Positions 49,799 through 63,190 of a stretch of DNA of 64,000 nt are shown here, piece after piece (within the stretch, counting starts at the first letter, position 1; every line of letters begins with the position of its first letter). The notes beneath the pieces are model-generated. The model saw only the letters and a program-made list of their open reading frames with translations, did no database searches and was not told where the DNA came from. Made by a program: the position numbers and the translations under genes. The stretch spans positions 124,001 through 188,000 of the forward strand of contig NZ_JSEF01000016.1 in the NCBI RefSeq assembly GCF_000805675.1, written 5' to 3'. Source of the DNA: Corynebacterium minutissimum (lineage in GTDB: Bacteria > Actinomycetota > Actinomycetes > Mycobacteriales > Mycobacteriaceae).

Positions 49799-49842
49799 AT
49801 CTTCCCCTTTGCATTAATCCTGCTCTCACCTGCCCTTTTCAA

Positions 49843-49884
49843 AACTACGTTAGGCCGTAGTTGCAACTACGGCATTGCGTAGTT
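49843..49884. promoter_or_regulatory. Nested palindromes between the metalloregulator and nrdI
   Basis: gccgtagttg (49854-49863) and caactacggc (49864-49873) form a perfect 20-bp palindrome. An outer pair aactacg (49843-49849) and cgtagtt (49878-49884) flanks it. The motif GTAGTT thus occurs four times in alternating direction. It does not match the usual NrdR box. It lies about 70 bp before nrdI and is a strong operator candidate. Confidence 0.6.
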
Positions 49885-49943
49885 AGTCTTTTCGAATATC
49901 ACCTATCCCACTTATGGCTAAGGCCAGGATGAGCAGGATTGCC

Positions 49944-50381
49944 ATGTCAGACTCACCAGATTTGGTGTACTTTTCCAGCGTTTCAGAAAACACGAAAAGA
50001 TTCGTCGAACGCTTAGATAGACCCGCGGTGCGCATTCCACTGCGCCCCAAGAAAACCGGGATGATCCAGGTATCACACCCGTACGTACTCATCGTTCCCA
50101 CCTACGGCGGCGGCTCGCTCAAACGCGCAGTCCCCAAACAGGTCATCGACTTCCTCAATGACCCAATCAACCGCTCCTTTATCCGGGGCGTTATTACCTC
50201 AGGGAATACCAACTTCGGAAGTGCTTACTGCGTCGCCGGACGCATCATTTCCGCCAAGTGCCACGTACCGGAGCTGTATCACTTCGAGCTTCTCGGCACC
50301 CAGAGAGACATTGCCGCCGTAAAGCAAGGCCTTCAAAAGTTTTGGGAGCAGCAAAAGCAGCTAACGATGACACCCCATTAA
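49944..50381 (+). CDS. nrdI: Class Ib ribonucleotide reductase flavodoxin NrdI
   Basis: 145 aa from the ATG at 49944, with AGGA 7 nt upstream; the frame opens at 49914. [18 protein letters not shown] binds the FMN phosphate and [18 protein letters not shown] is the second flavin loop. NrdI supplies the oxidant that builds the Mn(III)2-tyrosyl radical in NrdF. It is the first gene of the operon here; the glutaredoxin-like nrdH that usually precedes it is absent. Confidence 0.93.
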   Translation: MSDSPDLVYFSSVSENTKRFVERLDRPAVRIPLRPKKTGMIQVSHPYVLIVPTYGGGSLKRAVPKQVIDFLNDPINRSFIRGVITSGNTNFGSAYCVAGRIISAKCHVPELYHFELLGTQRDIAAVKQGLQKFWEQQKQLTMTPH

Positions 50382-50431
50382 TCCCCCACAAGATGAAGAA
50401 CACATCCGCATCACACAGATTGGAAAACACA

Positions 50432-53961
<3,530 letters not shown>

Positions 53962-54000
53962 CCACGTCTCCCTACACCCAACTAAGAAAGAAGGTTTACC

Positions 54001-54582
54001 ATGACCACCCCACGTATCAGCGTTATCGTCGGCAGCCTGCGCCGAGAGTCATTTGCACGCAAGATTGCACACGAGGTGCTCACGATGATCCCTGAAGACT
54101 GCGAGGCAAACATCGTGGAAATCCGTGACTTGCCGCTCTATGACTTCGACTACGATGACCCCGCCGTCACGGACAAGCCCACTCCGGCTGAGTACACCAC
54201 CTTTCGCGAGACCATCAAGAACTCGAGCGGGATCCTCTTCATTACGCCAGAGAACAACCGCACTATCCCTGCCTGCCTCAAAAACGCAGTGGACATCGGC
54301 TCTAAACCCAACTCAGATGTGGCGTGGAAGAACCTTCCCGCAGGTATCATTAGCCACTCTGTAGGCCGCATGGGCGGCTACAGTTCACAGAAGAACCTTC
54401 GCCTCGCCCTGTCCTACTTCGATATGCCGCTTCCGGGTCAGCCCGAAGTATTTCTGGGCCAATCCCCCACCCTTTTCGAAGAGTCCGGACATCTCAATGA
54501 ACGCACCGCAGACTTTGTCAAGGATTACGTTATGCGCTTCCTGCAGTTGACCGACGAGGCCTGTAGAGCCACGAACGGCTAG
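54001..54582 (+). CDS. NAD(P)H-dependent FMN reductase
   Basis: 193 aa, flavodoxin-like. IVGSLRRESFARKIA binds FMN phosphate and FITPENNRTIPACLKNAVD is the family's central motif (usually PEYNxxxPxxLKNAID). The change of the usual Tyr to Asn in PENN is minor. It follows the nrd operon by 40 nt past the small ORF and may supply reduced flavin to NrdI, but it could equally be a general quinone or azo reductase. Confidence 0.87.
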   Translation: MTTPRISVIVGSLRRESFARKIAHEVLTMIPEDCEANIVEIRDLPLYDFDYDDPAVTDKPTPAEYTTFRETIKNSSGILFITPENNRTIPACLKNAVDIGSKPNSDVAWKNLPAGIISHSVGRMGGYSSQKNLRLALSYFDMPLPGQPEVFLGQSPTLFEESGHLNERTADFVKDYVMRFLQLTDEACRATNG

Positions 54583-54607
54583 CGGTATCCCCAGCCAACC
54601 CCCATCA

Positions 54608-54704
54608 CGCCCTCTACGAAGTACTCAAAGACTCCTAGAGGGCGTTCACAATGACACAAACCCCGGATTCAGGCTCATCCTTGAGTTACCTGAATCCGGG
54701 GTTT
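54608..54704. terminator. Two hairpins between the flavin reductase and tig
   Basis: The first has arms cgccctcta (54608-54616) and tagagggcg (54636-54644). The second has a perfect stem of about 15 bp, aaccccggattcagg (54659-54673) with its complement (54689-54703), and a 15-nt loop. The second has A/T ends on both sides and can serve both converging genes. Confidence 0.85.
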
Positions 54705-54755
54705 CACGCGCGCTCGCCACCACACATGTGGCAGCAGCTCGTTACAAGCGGGAGA

Positions 54756-56114
54756 TTACTTCTCCTCGGAAGCTTCTGCAGCGTCCTCTTCTTCGATTTC
54801 ACCGAAGTACTGGTCAACGTCAACCTTGTTGCCTTCTTCATCGGTGACCTCGGCACGGCAGATGGCCATTGCCAGGGCCTTGCCACGGCGAACGTCAGAG
54901 AACAGGTTGCCCAGCTGGTTGCTGGACTGCAGCTGCTGGATGAACTGGTTCGGGTCCATGCCGTAAGACTGCGCGGTGAACAGGATGTGGTCGGTCAGCT
55001 CCTGCTGGGATACCTCCGGCTCCTCAACCTCAGCCAGTGCGTCCAGGAAGAGCTGGGTGCGGACGGACTCCTCAGCGGACTTGCGAGCATCAGCATCGAA
55101 CTCTTCGCGAGTGGTGCCCTGAGCCTCAAGCAACTGTGCCAGTGCCTTCTCGTCGTGAGCCATCTGGCCCATGACCTGGTGCAGCTGAGCGTGAACCTGC
55201 TCGTCGACGATGGACTTCGGCAGCTCGAAGGAAACCTCGTCGAGAGCGGCCTTGAGGACCTCATCGCGGATGTTGGCAGCCTGCTCGGACTTCTTGGTTT
55301 CCTCGACGCGGGTCTTGGTGTCTTCGCGCAGTTCGTCGATGGTATCGAACTCGGAAGCCATCTGTGCGAACTCGTCGTCGAGCTCCGGAAGCTTGCGCTC
55401 CTTGGACTGCTGGACGTGGACCTTCACGGTGGCCTCTTCGCCCTCGTGCTCACCGGACTGGATGGTGGTGGTGAACTCGTTATCCTCGTCGGTCTTCATG
55501 CCGCGCAGAGCGGTGTCCAGACCCTTAATCAGGTTGTCGTCACCGATGCGGTAGGTCATCCCCTCGTGGGACGCCTCATCCAGCTTGGCGCCGTCCACCT
55601 CAGTGGTGATGTCGATGACAGCGAAGTCACCGGTCTTCATCTTGCGCTTGGTGTCCTTGAGTTCACCGAAGCGGGAAGCCAGGTCCTCGAGGGCCTTGTC
55701 GACGTCCTCATCGCCCACCTCAAGGGCCGGAACCTTGACGGAAATCTTGGAGAAGTCCGGAACCTCAAACTCCGGGCGCACGTCTACCTCAGCGGTGAAC
55801 TCGACAAAGTCGTTGTCCTCCAGCTTGGCAATGTCAACCTCCGGCTGACCAATAACCTTAAGGTCGTTTTCCTCAACGGCCTGCTCGTAGCGAGACGGCA
55901 ACATGTCATTAACGACCTGCTCGAGGATAGGGCCGCGGCCGAAGCGGGCGTCGATAAGCTGGCGCGGAGCCTTGCCCTTACGGAAGCCGGGGATGGAAAC
56001 CTGCTGCGCGATCGCCGCGTAGGCCTGAGCGATTTCCTTGTCCAGCTCAGCGAACGGAACGTTGACGGTGAGCTTGACGCGCGTATCGCTCAGCTTGTCT
56101 ACGGTGGTCTTCAC
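54756..56114 (-). CDS. tig: Trigger factor (ribosome-bound chaperone)
   Basis: 452 aa from a GTG at 56114 with a CAGGAG site upstream; the open frame to 56312 runs into the tRNA gene. The ribosome-binding loop is [10 protein letters not shown] near residues 40-49. The PPIase domain (about 150-230) and the long helical C-terminal arms follow, then an acidic tail. It binds nascent chains at the ribosome exit. Confidence 0.97.
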   Translation of the reverse strand: MKTTVDKLSDTRVKLTVNVPFAELDKEIAQAYAAIAQQVSIPGFRKGKAPRQLIDARFGRGPILEQVVNDMLPSRYEQAVEENDLKVIGQPEVDIAKLEDNDFVEFTAEVDVRPEFEVPDFSKISVKVPALEVGDEDVDKALEDLASRFGELKDTKRKMKTGDFAVIDITTEVDGAKLDEASHEGMTYRIGDDNLIKGLDTALRGMKTDEDNEFTTTIQSGEHEGEEATVKVHVQQSKERKLPELDDEFAQMASEFDTIDELREDTKTRVEETKKSEQAANIRDEVLKAALDEVSFELPKSIVDEQVHAQLHQVMGQMAHDEKALAQLLEAQGTTREEFDADARKSAEESVRTQLFLDALAEVEEPEVSQQELTDHILFTAQSYGMDPNQFIQQLQSSNQLGNLFSDVRRGKALAMAICRAEVTDEEGNKVDVDQYFGEIEEEDAAEASEEK

Positions 56115-56154
56115 GAGAAACTCTCCTGATTGTGATCGTTCAAAGATGAAATTA

Positions 56155-56182
56155 GGGGGCCTGGATGAGTGTCCAGGCCCCC
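56155..56182 (-). terminator. Terminator downstream of tRNA-Pro
   Basis: gggggcctgga (56155-56165) and tccaggccccc (56172-56182) form a perfect 11-bp stem with a 6-nt loop, followed on the minus strand by a T-rich tract. It lies 6 nt past the tRNA 3' end. Confidence 0.85.
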
Positions 56183-56187
56183 ATACG

Positions 56188-56261
56188 TCGGGGCGACAGG
56201 ATTTGAACCTGCGACCCCCTGCTCCCAAAGCAGGTGCGCTACCAAGCTGCGCCACGCCCCG
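56188..56261 (-). tRNA. tRNA-Pro (anticodon TGG)
   Basis: On the minus strand the acceptor arm CGGGGCG pairs with CGCCCCG. The D arm includes GCGCAGCTTGGTAGCGC. The anticodon stem-loop is CTGCTTTGGGAGCAG with TGG, and the T arm is GGTTCAAATCC. Discriminator A; the CCA is not encoded. Confidence 0.95.
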
Positions 56262-56402
56262 TATGGAAAGCCTCTGCGCCCGGGGGAAGTCCCGCACGCA
56301 GCTGCGCTTCATACTGGGGCTAGTGTACCGATAGGCGCTTGACTATCCCAACACCGGCCCCAATTTAACGGCCTTTCTGCATGTCAGAGGCTCTTTCTTC
56401 GC

Positions 56403-57239
56403 TTAGAAGTCGAAGTCAAAGTCGAACATTCCGCCATCGCCTCCGTCGCCGCCAAAGAGGCCATCAAAGAAGCCGCCTTCTTCGCCTCCCCCGACATCGC
56501 CGGCACCCATATCGCCGACCTCGTCCATGCCAACGGGATCCATTTCACCAACGCTGTCCATGCCGCCACCCCAGTCGCCGCTTTCTGCCGCGGCTGCGGA
56601 GTAGCCGACGCCGGACATACCCGCGAACATCGCATTGAACATCATGGAGTAGCCCACCATCCACACGCCGGTGGATAACGCATCAGCCCACCACGGGCGC
56701 GAGTACCACCCGGCTGGAACCGGACGTCCTGCTACGACACCACCCGGGTAGTAGTTCGGGGTTTGTGCCGATGCGCTTGGCGACGCCGTCAGCGTCTCCC
56801 CGTTGGCCTCCACCGTGCGGGTCTCCGTGACCTTGCCGGCTTGGCGCTGGCCCTCCAGCGGCGGGAGTTCGGGACCCGGGTCCATGCCCATAATCTCCCG
56901 CGCGGCTGCCACGTAGTACAGGCCCTCCAGCGCGGACTCACGCGCCAGGTGCGCCTGCTTGACCGTGGTGGCCCGGGAAATCGCGGAGTTTGCTGCGGTG
57001 AATCGCTCGGACGCATCCGCCATGGCTTGCTGAGAGGCAGTATCCGTGCCGCTGAGGTTCATCACCTGACCGCCAAGGCGCTCGGTCCAGCGGCGCGCAT
57101 CCGCCAAGGCATCCTCGAAACGCTGGGATTCTCGCAGTTCCTGCTGCTTCTTTCCATTACGAGAAGACAAAAACCACACGCCACCACCGGCGATGAGGAC
57201 AAGGAGCAATAAGGAGCCCACGAAAAGCACCACTTTCAT
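56403..57239 (-). CDS. DUF1542-like membrane-anchored protein with Gly/Asp-rich tail
   Basis: 278 aa. An N-terminal membrane helix (VVLFVGSLLLLVLIAGGGVW) is followed by a helical domain of about 110 residues. A tyrosine/proline segment (NYYPGGVVAG) and a second hydrophobic patch come next. A tail rich in Gly, Asp, Met and Phe ends in DFDFDF. The layout matches actinobacterial DUF1542-type proteins of unknown function. The acidic aromatic end is unusual and may be a contact motif or metal-binding tail. Confidence 0.65.
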   Translation of the reverse strand: MKVVLFVGSLLLLVLIAGGGVWFLSSRNGKKQQELRESQRFEDALADARRWTERLGGQVMNLSGTDTASQQAMADASERFTAANSAISRATTVKQAHLARESALEGLYYVAAAREIMGMDPGPELPPLEGQRQAGKVTETRTVEANGETLTASPSASAQTPNYYPGGVVAGRPVPAGWYSRPWWADALSTGVWMVGYSMMFNAMFAGMSGVGYSAAAAESGDWGGGMDSVGEMDPVGMDEVGDMGAGDVGGGEEGGFFDGLFGGDGGDGGMFDFDFDF

Positions 57240-57393
57240 CTACGAGTTAAACACTATGTTGTTCAGATTGCGTACCTACTCAAACTAACGGCTTTTAGCC
57301 TTATCTAGTTCCCGTTTTCACTTCAGAGCCATCGTGCGCTAAAGTAGCTCGTACGCCGTTTCACGCGCCCAGCGCGCAGAGATTCGGGCTAGT

Positions 57394-57468
57394 GGGAATG
57401 TCGTATAGTGGCTAATACCTCAGCCTTCCAAGCTGAAGACGCGGGTTCGATTCCCGTCATTCCCTCCA
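57394..57468 (+). tRNA. tRNA-Gly (anticodon TCC)
   Basis: The acceptor arm GGGAATG pairs with CATTCCC. The anticodon stem-loop is TCAGCCTTCCAAGCTGA with TCC and the T arm is GCGGGTTCGATTCCCGT. The 3' CCA is encoded (57466-57468). Confidence 0.95.
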
Positions 57469-57472
57469 AGGA

Positions 57473-57515
57473 AAAGCCGCACTGATCACCTAGTTTAGGT
57501 AGCCGGTGCGGCTTT
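57473..57515 (+). terminator. Terminator downstream of tRNA-Gly
   Basis: aaagccgcac (57473-57482) and gtgcggcttt (57506-57515) form a perfect 10-bp stem; an inner acct/aggt pair sits in the loop. It lies directly after the tRNA. Confidence 0.8.
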
Positions 57516-57660
57516 AGTCGTTTTCATTCGCATGCGACTGGTCGCCCGTCTGGATGACCGCGTGATGTGAATTTACCTCCATCCGGTGTGTCAATGGAGG
57601 TGGTGCTTAAACGAAGAAACTCCCCAACGCTTCTCAAAAGGGGGGGCCGAAGCTACGCTT

Positions 57661-57762
57661 CTAGTTCTTGCCCCCTTTACGGCGTTGAAAGAAAAAGAAC
57701 ACGATTCCTACTATTAGCAATAGAATAATTAGTGGCAATAGCTCAATTATGCCGAAGCTCAT
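57661..57762 (-). CDS. Tiny single-pass membrane peptide, 33 aa
   Basis: ATG at 57762, TAG at 57661. The peptide begins MSFGIIELLP, has an Ile/Leu/Val/Phe-only helix to about residue 25 and ends basic (QRRKGGKN). A perfect AGGAGG Shine-Dalgarno stands 6 nt before the ATG and overlaps the stop codon of the upstream 24-aa ORF. That is strong evidence for translation and coupling. The hydrophobic core and basic end resemble small membrane regulators, toxin peptides or phage-like holins; no family is recognised. Confidence 0.65.
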   Translation of the reverse strand: MSFGIIELLPLIILLLIVGIVFFFFQRRKGGKN

Positions 57763-57770
57763 TTCCCCTC

Positions 57771-57845
57771 CTATGGTTGCATCTCAATGCACGCCCAGGG
57801 AGAAGTTTCCCCGTTTATAGGCTCTTCCAGTTTACCTCTCAGCAT
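57771..57845 (-). CDS. Tiny peptide, 24 aa, upstream partner
   Basis: ATG at 57845, TAG at 57771. It begins MLRGKLEEPING and ends with SPWACIEMQP, so it is soluble with one cysteine and one tryptophan. A TAAGGAG site stands 5-6 nt before the ATG. Its stop codon is part of the next ORF's Shine-Dalgarno (TAGGAGG). It may be a leader peptide controlling the membrane peptide, a peptide precursor, or a partner. No family is recognised. Confidence 0.5.
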   Translation of the reverse strand: MLRGKLEEPINGETSPWACIEMQP

Positions 57846-57867
57846 AGTTCTCTCCTTATCGTCGGAC

Positions 57868-57954
57868 GTATCAAGCAAGGTTCAATTGATACTGATTTCC
57901 AGTATTAGCTGAGCACTCCAACTTTCACAACGAAACATTAATAAACGTTGATAC
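57868..57954. promoter_or_regulatory. Inverted repeats upstream of the tiny-peptide operon
   Basis: gtatcaa (57868-57874) and ttgatac (57886-57892) form a perfect 7-bp inverted repeat. atactg (57889-57894) and cagtat (57900-57905) form a second one that overlaps it. A further ttgatac is at 57948-57954. The region is A/T-rich compared with its surroundings and lies 23-110 bp upstream of the first peptide, so a regulated promoter is likely. The rest of 57955-58089 shows nothing else I can name. Confidence 0.45.
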
Positions 57955-58089
57955 GCTCCCTATACAGGTCGTGTGCATCACAAAGCCCACAACCCTTCCA
58001 GTATTTATCGGGTCCCGTCCGGCGAATTAGACACACTTTTGCCTATTACCTCTGATTCTCTACTTCTGCACGGATGACCAAGCCCTGCG

Positions 58090-58095
58090 TAGAGT
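58090..58095 (+). promoter_or_regulatory. -10 hexamer of the aldo/keto reductase (leaderless)
   Basis: TAGAGT ends 7 nt before the ATG at 58103, with no ribosome-binding site between. Confidence 0.5.
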
Positions 58096-58102
58096 GGGCC
58101 GC

Positions 58103-58933
58103 ATGACTGTACCCAATATCGAACTCAACGACGGCAACGCTATCCCCCAGCTCGGCTTCGGTGTCTTCAAGGTAGATCCCGACAGGACCGAGGAACTGGT
58201 CCTCGAAGCCCTCAAGGTGGGCTACCGCCACATCGATACCGCCGCCATCTACGGCAACGAGGAAGGTGTAGGCCGCGCGATTGCTAACTCGGGAATCCCG
58301 CGCGAGGAGCTGTTCATCACCACGAAGCTGTGGAATGACCGCCAGACCGATGCGGCCGCTGCACTCGATGAATCCCTAGAGAAGCTAGGCCTCGACTACG
58401 TGGATCTCTACCTCGTCCACTGGCCGTGCCCGGAGAATGACACCTACGTGGAGGCTTGGAAGCAGCTCATCGGGCTCAAGAAGGCCGGCAAGGCCAAGTC
58501 CATCGGCGTGTCCAACTTCGAGCTTGAGCACCTTGAAAAGCTCGAAACCCATACCGAGGAAACCCCCGTGGTCAACCAGGTGGAGCTGCACCCCTACCTA
58601 CAGCGCTGGCGCGAGCTCGATGCATTCCGCGCTCACAAGGTTCAGATTGAGGCATGGGGCCCGCTGGGCCAGGGTAAGACGGATCTGTTTGAGCTGCCGG
58701 AAATTACTGAGCCCGCCGAAAAATACGGCGTCTCCCCGGCCCAGGTAATCATTCGCTGGCACCTTCAGAATGGCGTCATTGTCTTCCCGAAGTCCGAGAA
58801 TCCGGAACGCCTTGCGCAGAACTTCGATGTCTTCGGCTTCGCGCTGGATGAGTCCGAGATGGCTGCGATTACTGATCTCGACCTTGGGGAAGAGGGCCGT
58901 GGCGGCACTCACCCCAAGGAGATGAACTACTAA
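58103..58933 (+). CDS. Aldo/keto reductase
   Basis: 276 aa. The catalytic tetrad is visible: Asp and Tyr in GYRHIDTAAIYGNE, Lys in ITTKLWND and His in YLVHWPCP. The NADPH-binding IGVSNF and FPKSENPERLAQN segments follow. Close relatives include 2,5-diketo-gluconate reductases; the natural substrate is unknown. The start at 58103 fits the -10 spacing; it converges with rpiB with a 4-nt overlap. Confidence 0.92.
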   Translation: MTVPNIELNDGNAIPQLGFGVFKVDPDRTEELVLEALKVGYRHIDTAAIYGNEEGVGRAIANSGIPREELFITTKLWNDRQTDAAAALDESLEKLGLDYVDLYLVHWPCPENDTYVEAWKQLIGLKKAGKAKSIGVSNFELEHLEKLETHTEETPVVNQVELHPYLQRWRELDAFRAHKVQIEAWGPLGQGKTDLFELPEITEPAEKYGVSPAQVIIRWHLQNGVIVFPKSENPERLAQNFDVFGFALDESEMAAITDLDLGEEGRGGTHPKEMNY

Positions 58934-59403
58934 GCCTCCGGAAGCTCCGGCGGAATGTTGGTGCGCTCGTACTCGGCAAGAATGTCGGTACGGCGCTGGT
59001 GGCGCTCGGCACGGGACCATTCCTGATCCAGGAAGGCATCCACGATGGCGAGTGCCTCCTTTTCGGAGTGCATACGACCACCGATGCCGATGAGCTGGGC
59101 GTTATTGTGCTCGCGGGCAAGGCGGGCGGTCTCGGGGGACCACGCCAAGGCGCAGCGCGCACCCTTCACCTTGTTCGCGGCGATCTGCTCGCCGTTGCCG
59201 GAACCACCCAGCACGATGCCCAGCGAGCCCGGATCATTAACGGTCCGCAGGGCTGCCTCAATGCAATATGCCGGGTAGTCATCCTCGGCGTCGTACTCAT
59301 GGGCACCGCAGTCGATGACGTCGTGGCCCTGCTTCTTTAGGTGTTCGGCGATGACGTTCTTCATCTCGAACCCTGCATGGTCTGCTCCTAAATAAACGCG
59401 CAT
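58930..59403 (-). CDS. rpiB: Ribose-5-phosphate isomerase B
   Basis: 157 aa from the ATG at 59403 (MRVYLGADHAGFEMKN). The active-site block is CGAHEYDAEDDYPAYC and the glycine loop is GGSGNGEQIAANK. It interconverts ribose-5- and ribulose-5-phosphate. A start 9 nt earlier is possible. Only the 3' ends of it and the reductase overlap. Confidence 0.95.
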   Translation of the reverse strand: MRVYLGADHAGFEMKNVIAEHLKKQGHDVIDCGAHEYDAEDDYPAYCIEAALRTVNDPGSLGIVLGGSGNGEQIAANKVKGARCALAWSPETARLAREHNNAQLIGIGGRMHSEKEALAIVDAFLDQEWSRAERHQRRTDILAEYERTNIPPELPEA

Positions 59404-59510
59404 GGCCCACATCTTAGCGGGCAGGACGACTGTCCGCTGAGCCCTGCCATTAATAGCGTGCGCTTGCTACGCTTGGGGCCACTCACGCACAAGAGGAGGT
59501 TTTCATACCC

Positions 59511-59882
59511 ATGACACGAGGCGTGGCCAGCCTATACTTCATAGCTTTTCTCATCGGCGCCGGCTTGTTCGCCGCAGGTTTCTTCACGGAACGCAGCTTC
59601 CTCCGGCCCCTGGTCATGGCGATCGTGATGACCGCAGCTCACCTCGGGGTGGGCGCATGGTGGATAGCCCAGAAGCCACACCGCGCGGCTGGGATCACCG
59701 CCGGTGTGCTTGCACTCCTCGCGGGAGCTTCATGGGCCACGTGGGTAGTCGCCGCGTGGGAGGAGTTTCAAGCGCAAGCCTCCCTCCCAATCATCAACAT
59801 TGCCGGGCTGCCCGCCTTCGCGCTTAGCCCAGTGGTCCTCATCTGCGTCATCGTCTCAGTGACGCAGAATCGAACTCGCTAA
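59511..59882 (+). CDS. Four-helix membrane protein, 123 aa
   Basis: Four hydrophobic segments span nearly the whole protein (about residues 8-24, 32-52, 59-81 and 96-115), with a basic end (TQNRTR). An AGAGGAGG site precedes the ATG. I do not recognise the family. It converges with the DsbA-like gene with a 4-nt overlap. Confidence 0.7.
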   Translation: MTRGVASLYFIAFLIGAGLFAAGFFTERSFLRPLVMAIVMTAAHLGVGAWWIAQKPHRAAGITAGVLALLAGASWATWVVAAWEEFQAQASLPIINIAGLPAFALSPVVLICVIVSVTQNRTR

Positions 59883-60493
59883 ACCTGCGGGGCTTCCGTT
59901 CGGGAGCGCTTGAGCTCGAAGAAGTAGGGGAACTGGGCGAGGCGCACGGAGGCGTCGAAAAGCTCGCCGGCTTCCTCACCAGTAGGAACGCGAGTAATCA
60001 CTGGCCCGAAAAAGGCAGTATCGCCAAACTTCACCACCGGGGTGCCCACCTCGTCGCCGACCTCGGAGATACCACGGTTGTGGAACTCGGTGAGTTTTTC
60101 ATCCATCTCCTCGGTGTTGGCCACGGAGGCGAAGTCGATGGGGAGGGATGCGTCGACAAGCGCCTGCTCAATGAGGGAGTCGTAGGCACCGTAGCCCTTC
60201 TTGCCACCCTGGCCCTCGGTGTGGATGCGGGTGCCCATGGCGGTGTAGAAGGCATCGACCTTCTCCGGGGCCTCAACAGCAATCTTGGCCGCCACGCGAG
60301 CAGGGCCCCAGTTGGCCTCCATCATCTTCATATACTCCGGTTCCAGGTCACGGCCCTTGTTGAGCACGGACAGGGACATCGGCTCGAAAGTCACCTCAAT
60401 ATCGCGGACCTTCTCCACCTCCTTAATCCAGCGCGAGGTCAGCCATGCGAAGGGGCAGGAGCAGTCGAACCAGAACGTTACGGATTGAGCCAC
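59879..60493 (-). CDS. DsbA-family protein resembling mycothiol-dependent nitroreductases
   Basis: 204 aa from a GTG at 60493 with an AAAGGAG site. VTFWFDCSCPFAWLTSRWI gives the thioredoxin-fold start. The active site reads CPFA, so the second cysteine of a CxxC is missing; the mycobacterial relative Rv2466c has CPWC. The late GTPVVKFGD holds the cis-proline. Role: thiol-based reduction or a glutathione-transferase-like step. Cytosolic, no signal peptide. It diverges from pepN. Confidence 0.85.
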   Translation of the reverse strand: MAQSVTFWFDCSCPFAWLTSRWIKEVEKVRDIEVTFEPMSLSVLNKGRDLEPEYMKMMEANWGPARVAAKIAVEAPEKVDAFYTAMGTRIHTEGQGGKKGYGAYDSLIEQALVDASLPIDFASVANTEEMDEKLTEFHNRGISEVGDEVGTPVVKFGDTAFFGPVITRVPTGEEAGELFDASVRLAQFPYFFELKRSRTEAPQV

Positions 60494-60592
60494 GGTAAAT
60501 CTCCTTTGTTTGTGCGGTCTGTGGCATCCCACCCTAGGCGTGTGACTACGCTGGTGCAGAGACTTAATCACCGACGAAGAGGAGTAACCTAC

Positions 60593-63157
<2,565 letters not shown>

Positions 63158-63190
63158 TCGGATTCTCCCCGCAACCAGTGTCTTTTCTGC

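Noticed and set aside
54651-56129. 492-codon plus-strand frame opposite tig
   Set aside because: A leucine/valine-rich antisense shadow of the trigger-factor gene without start signal or domains.
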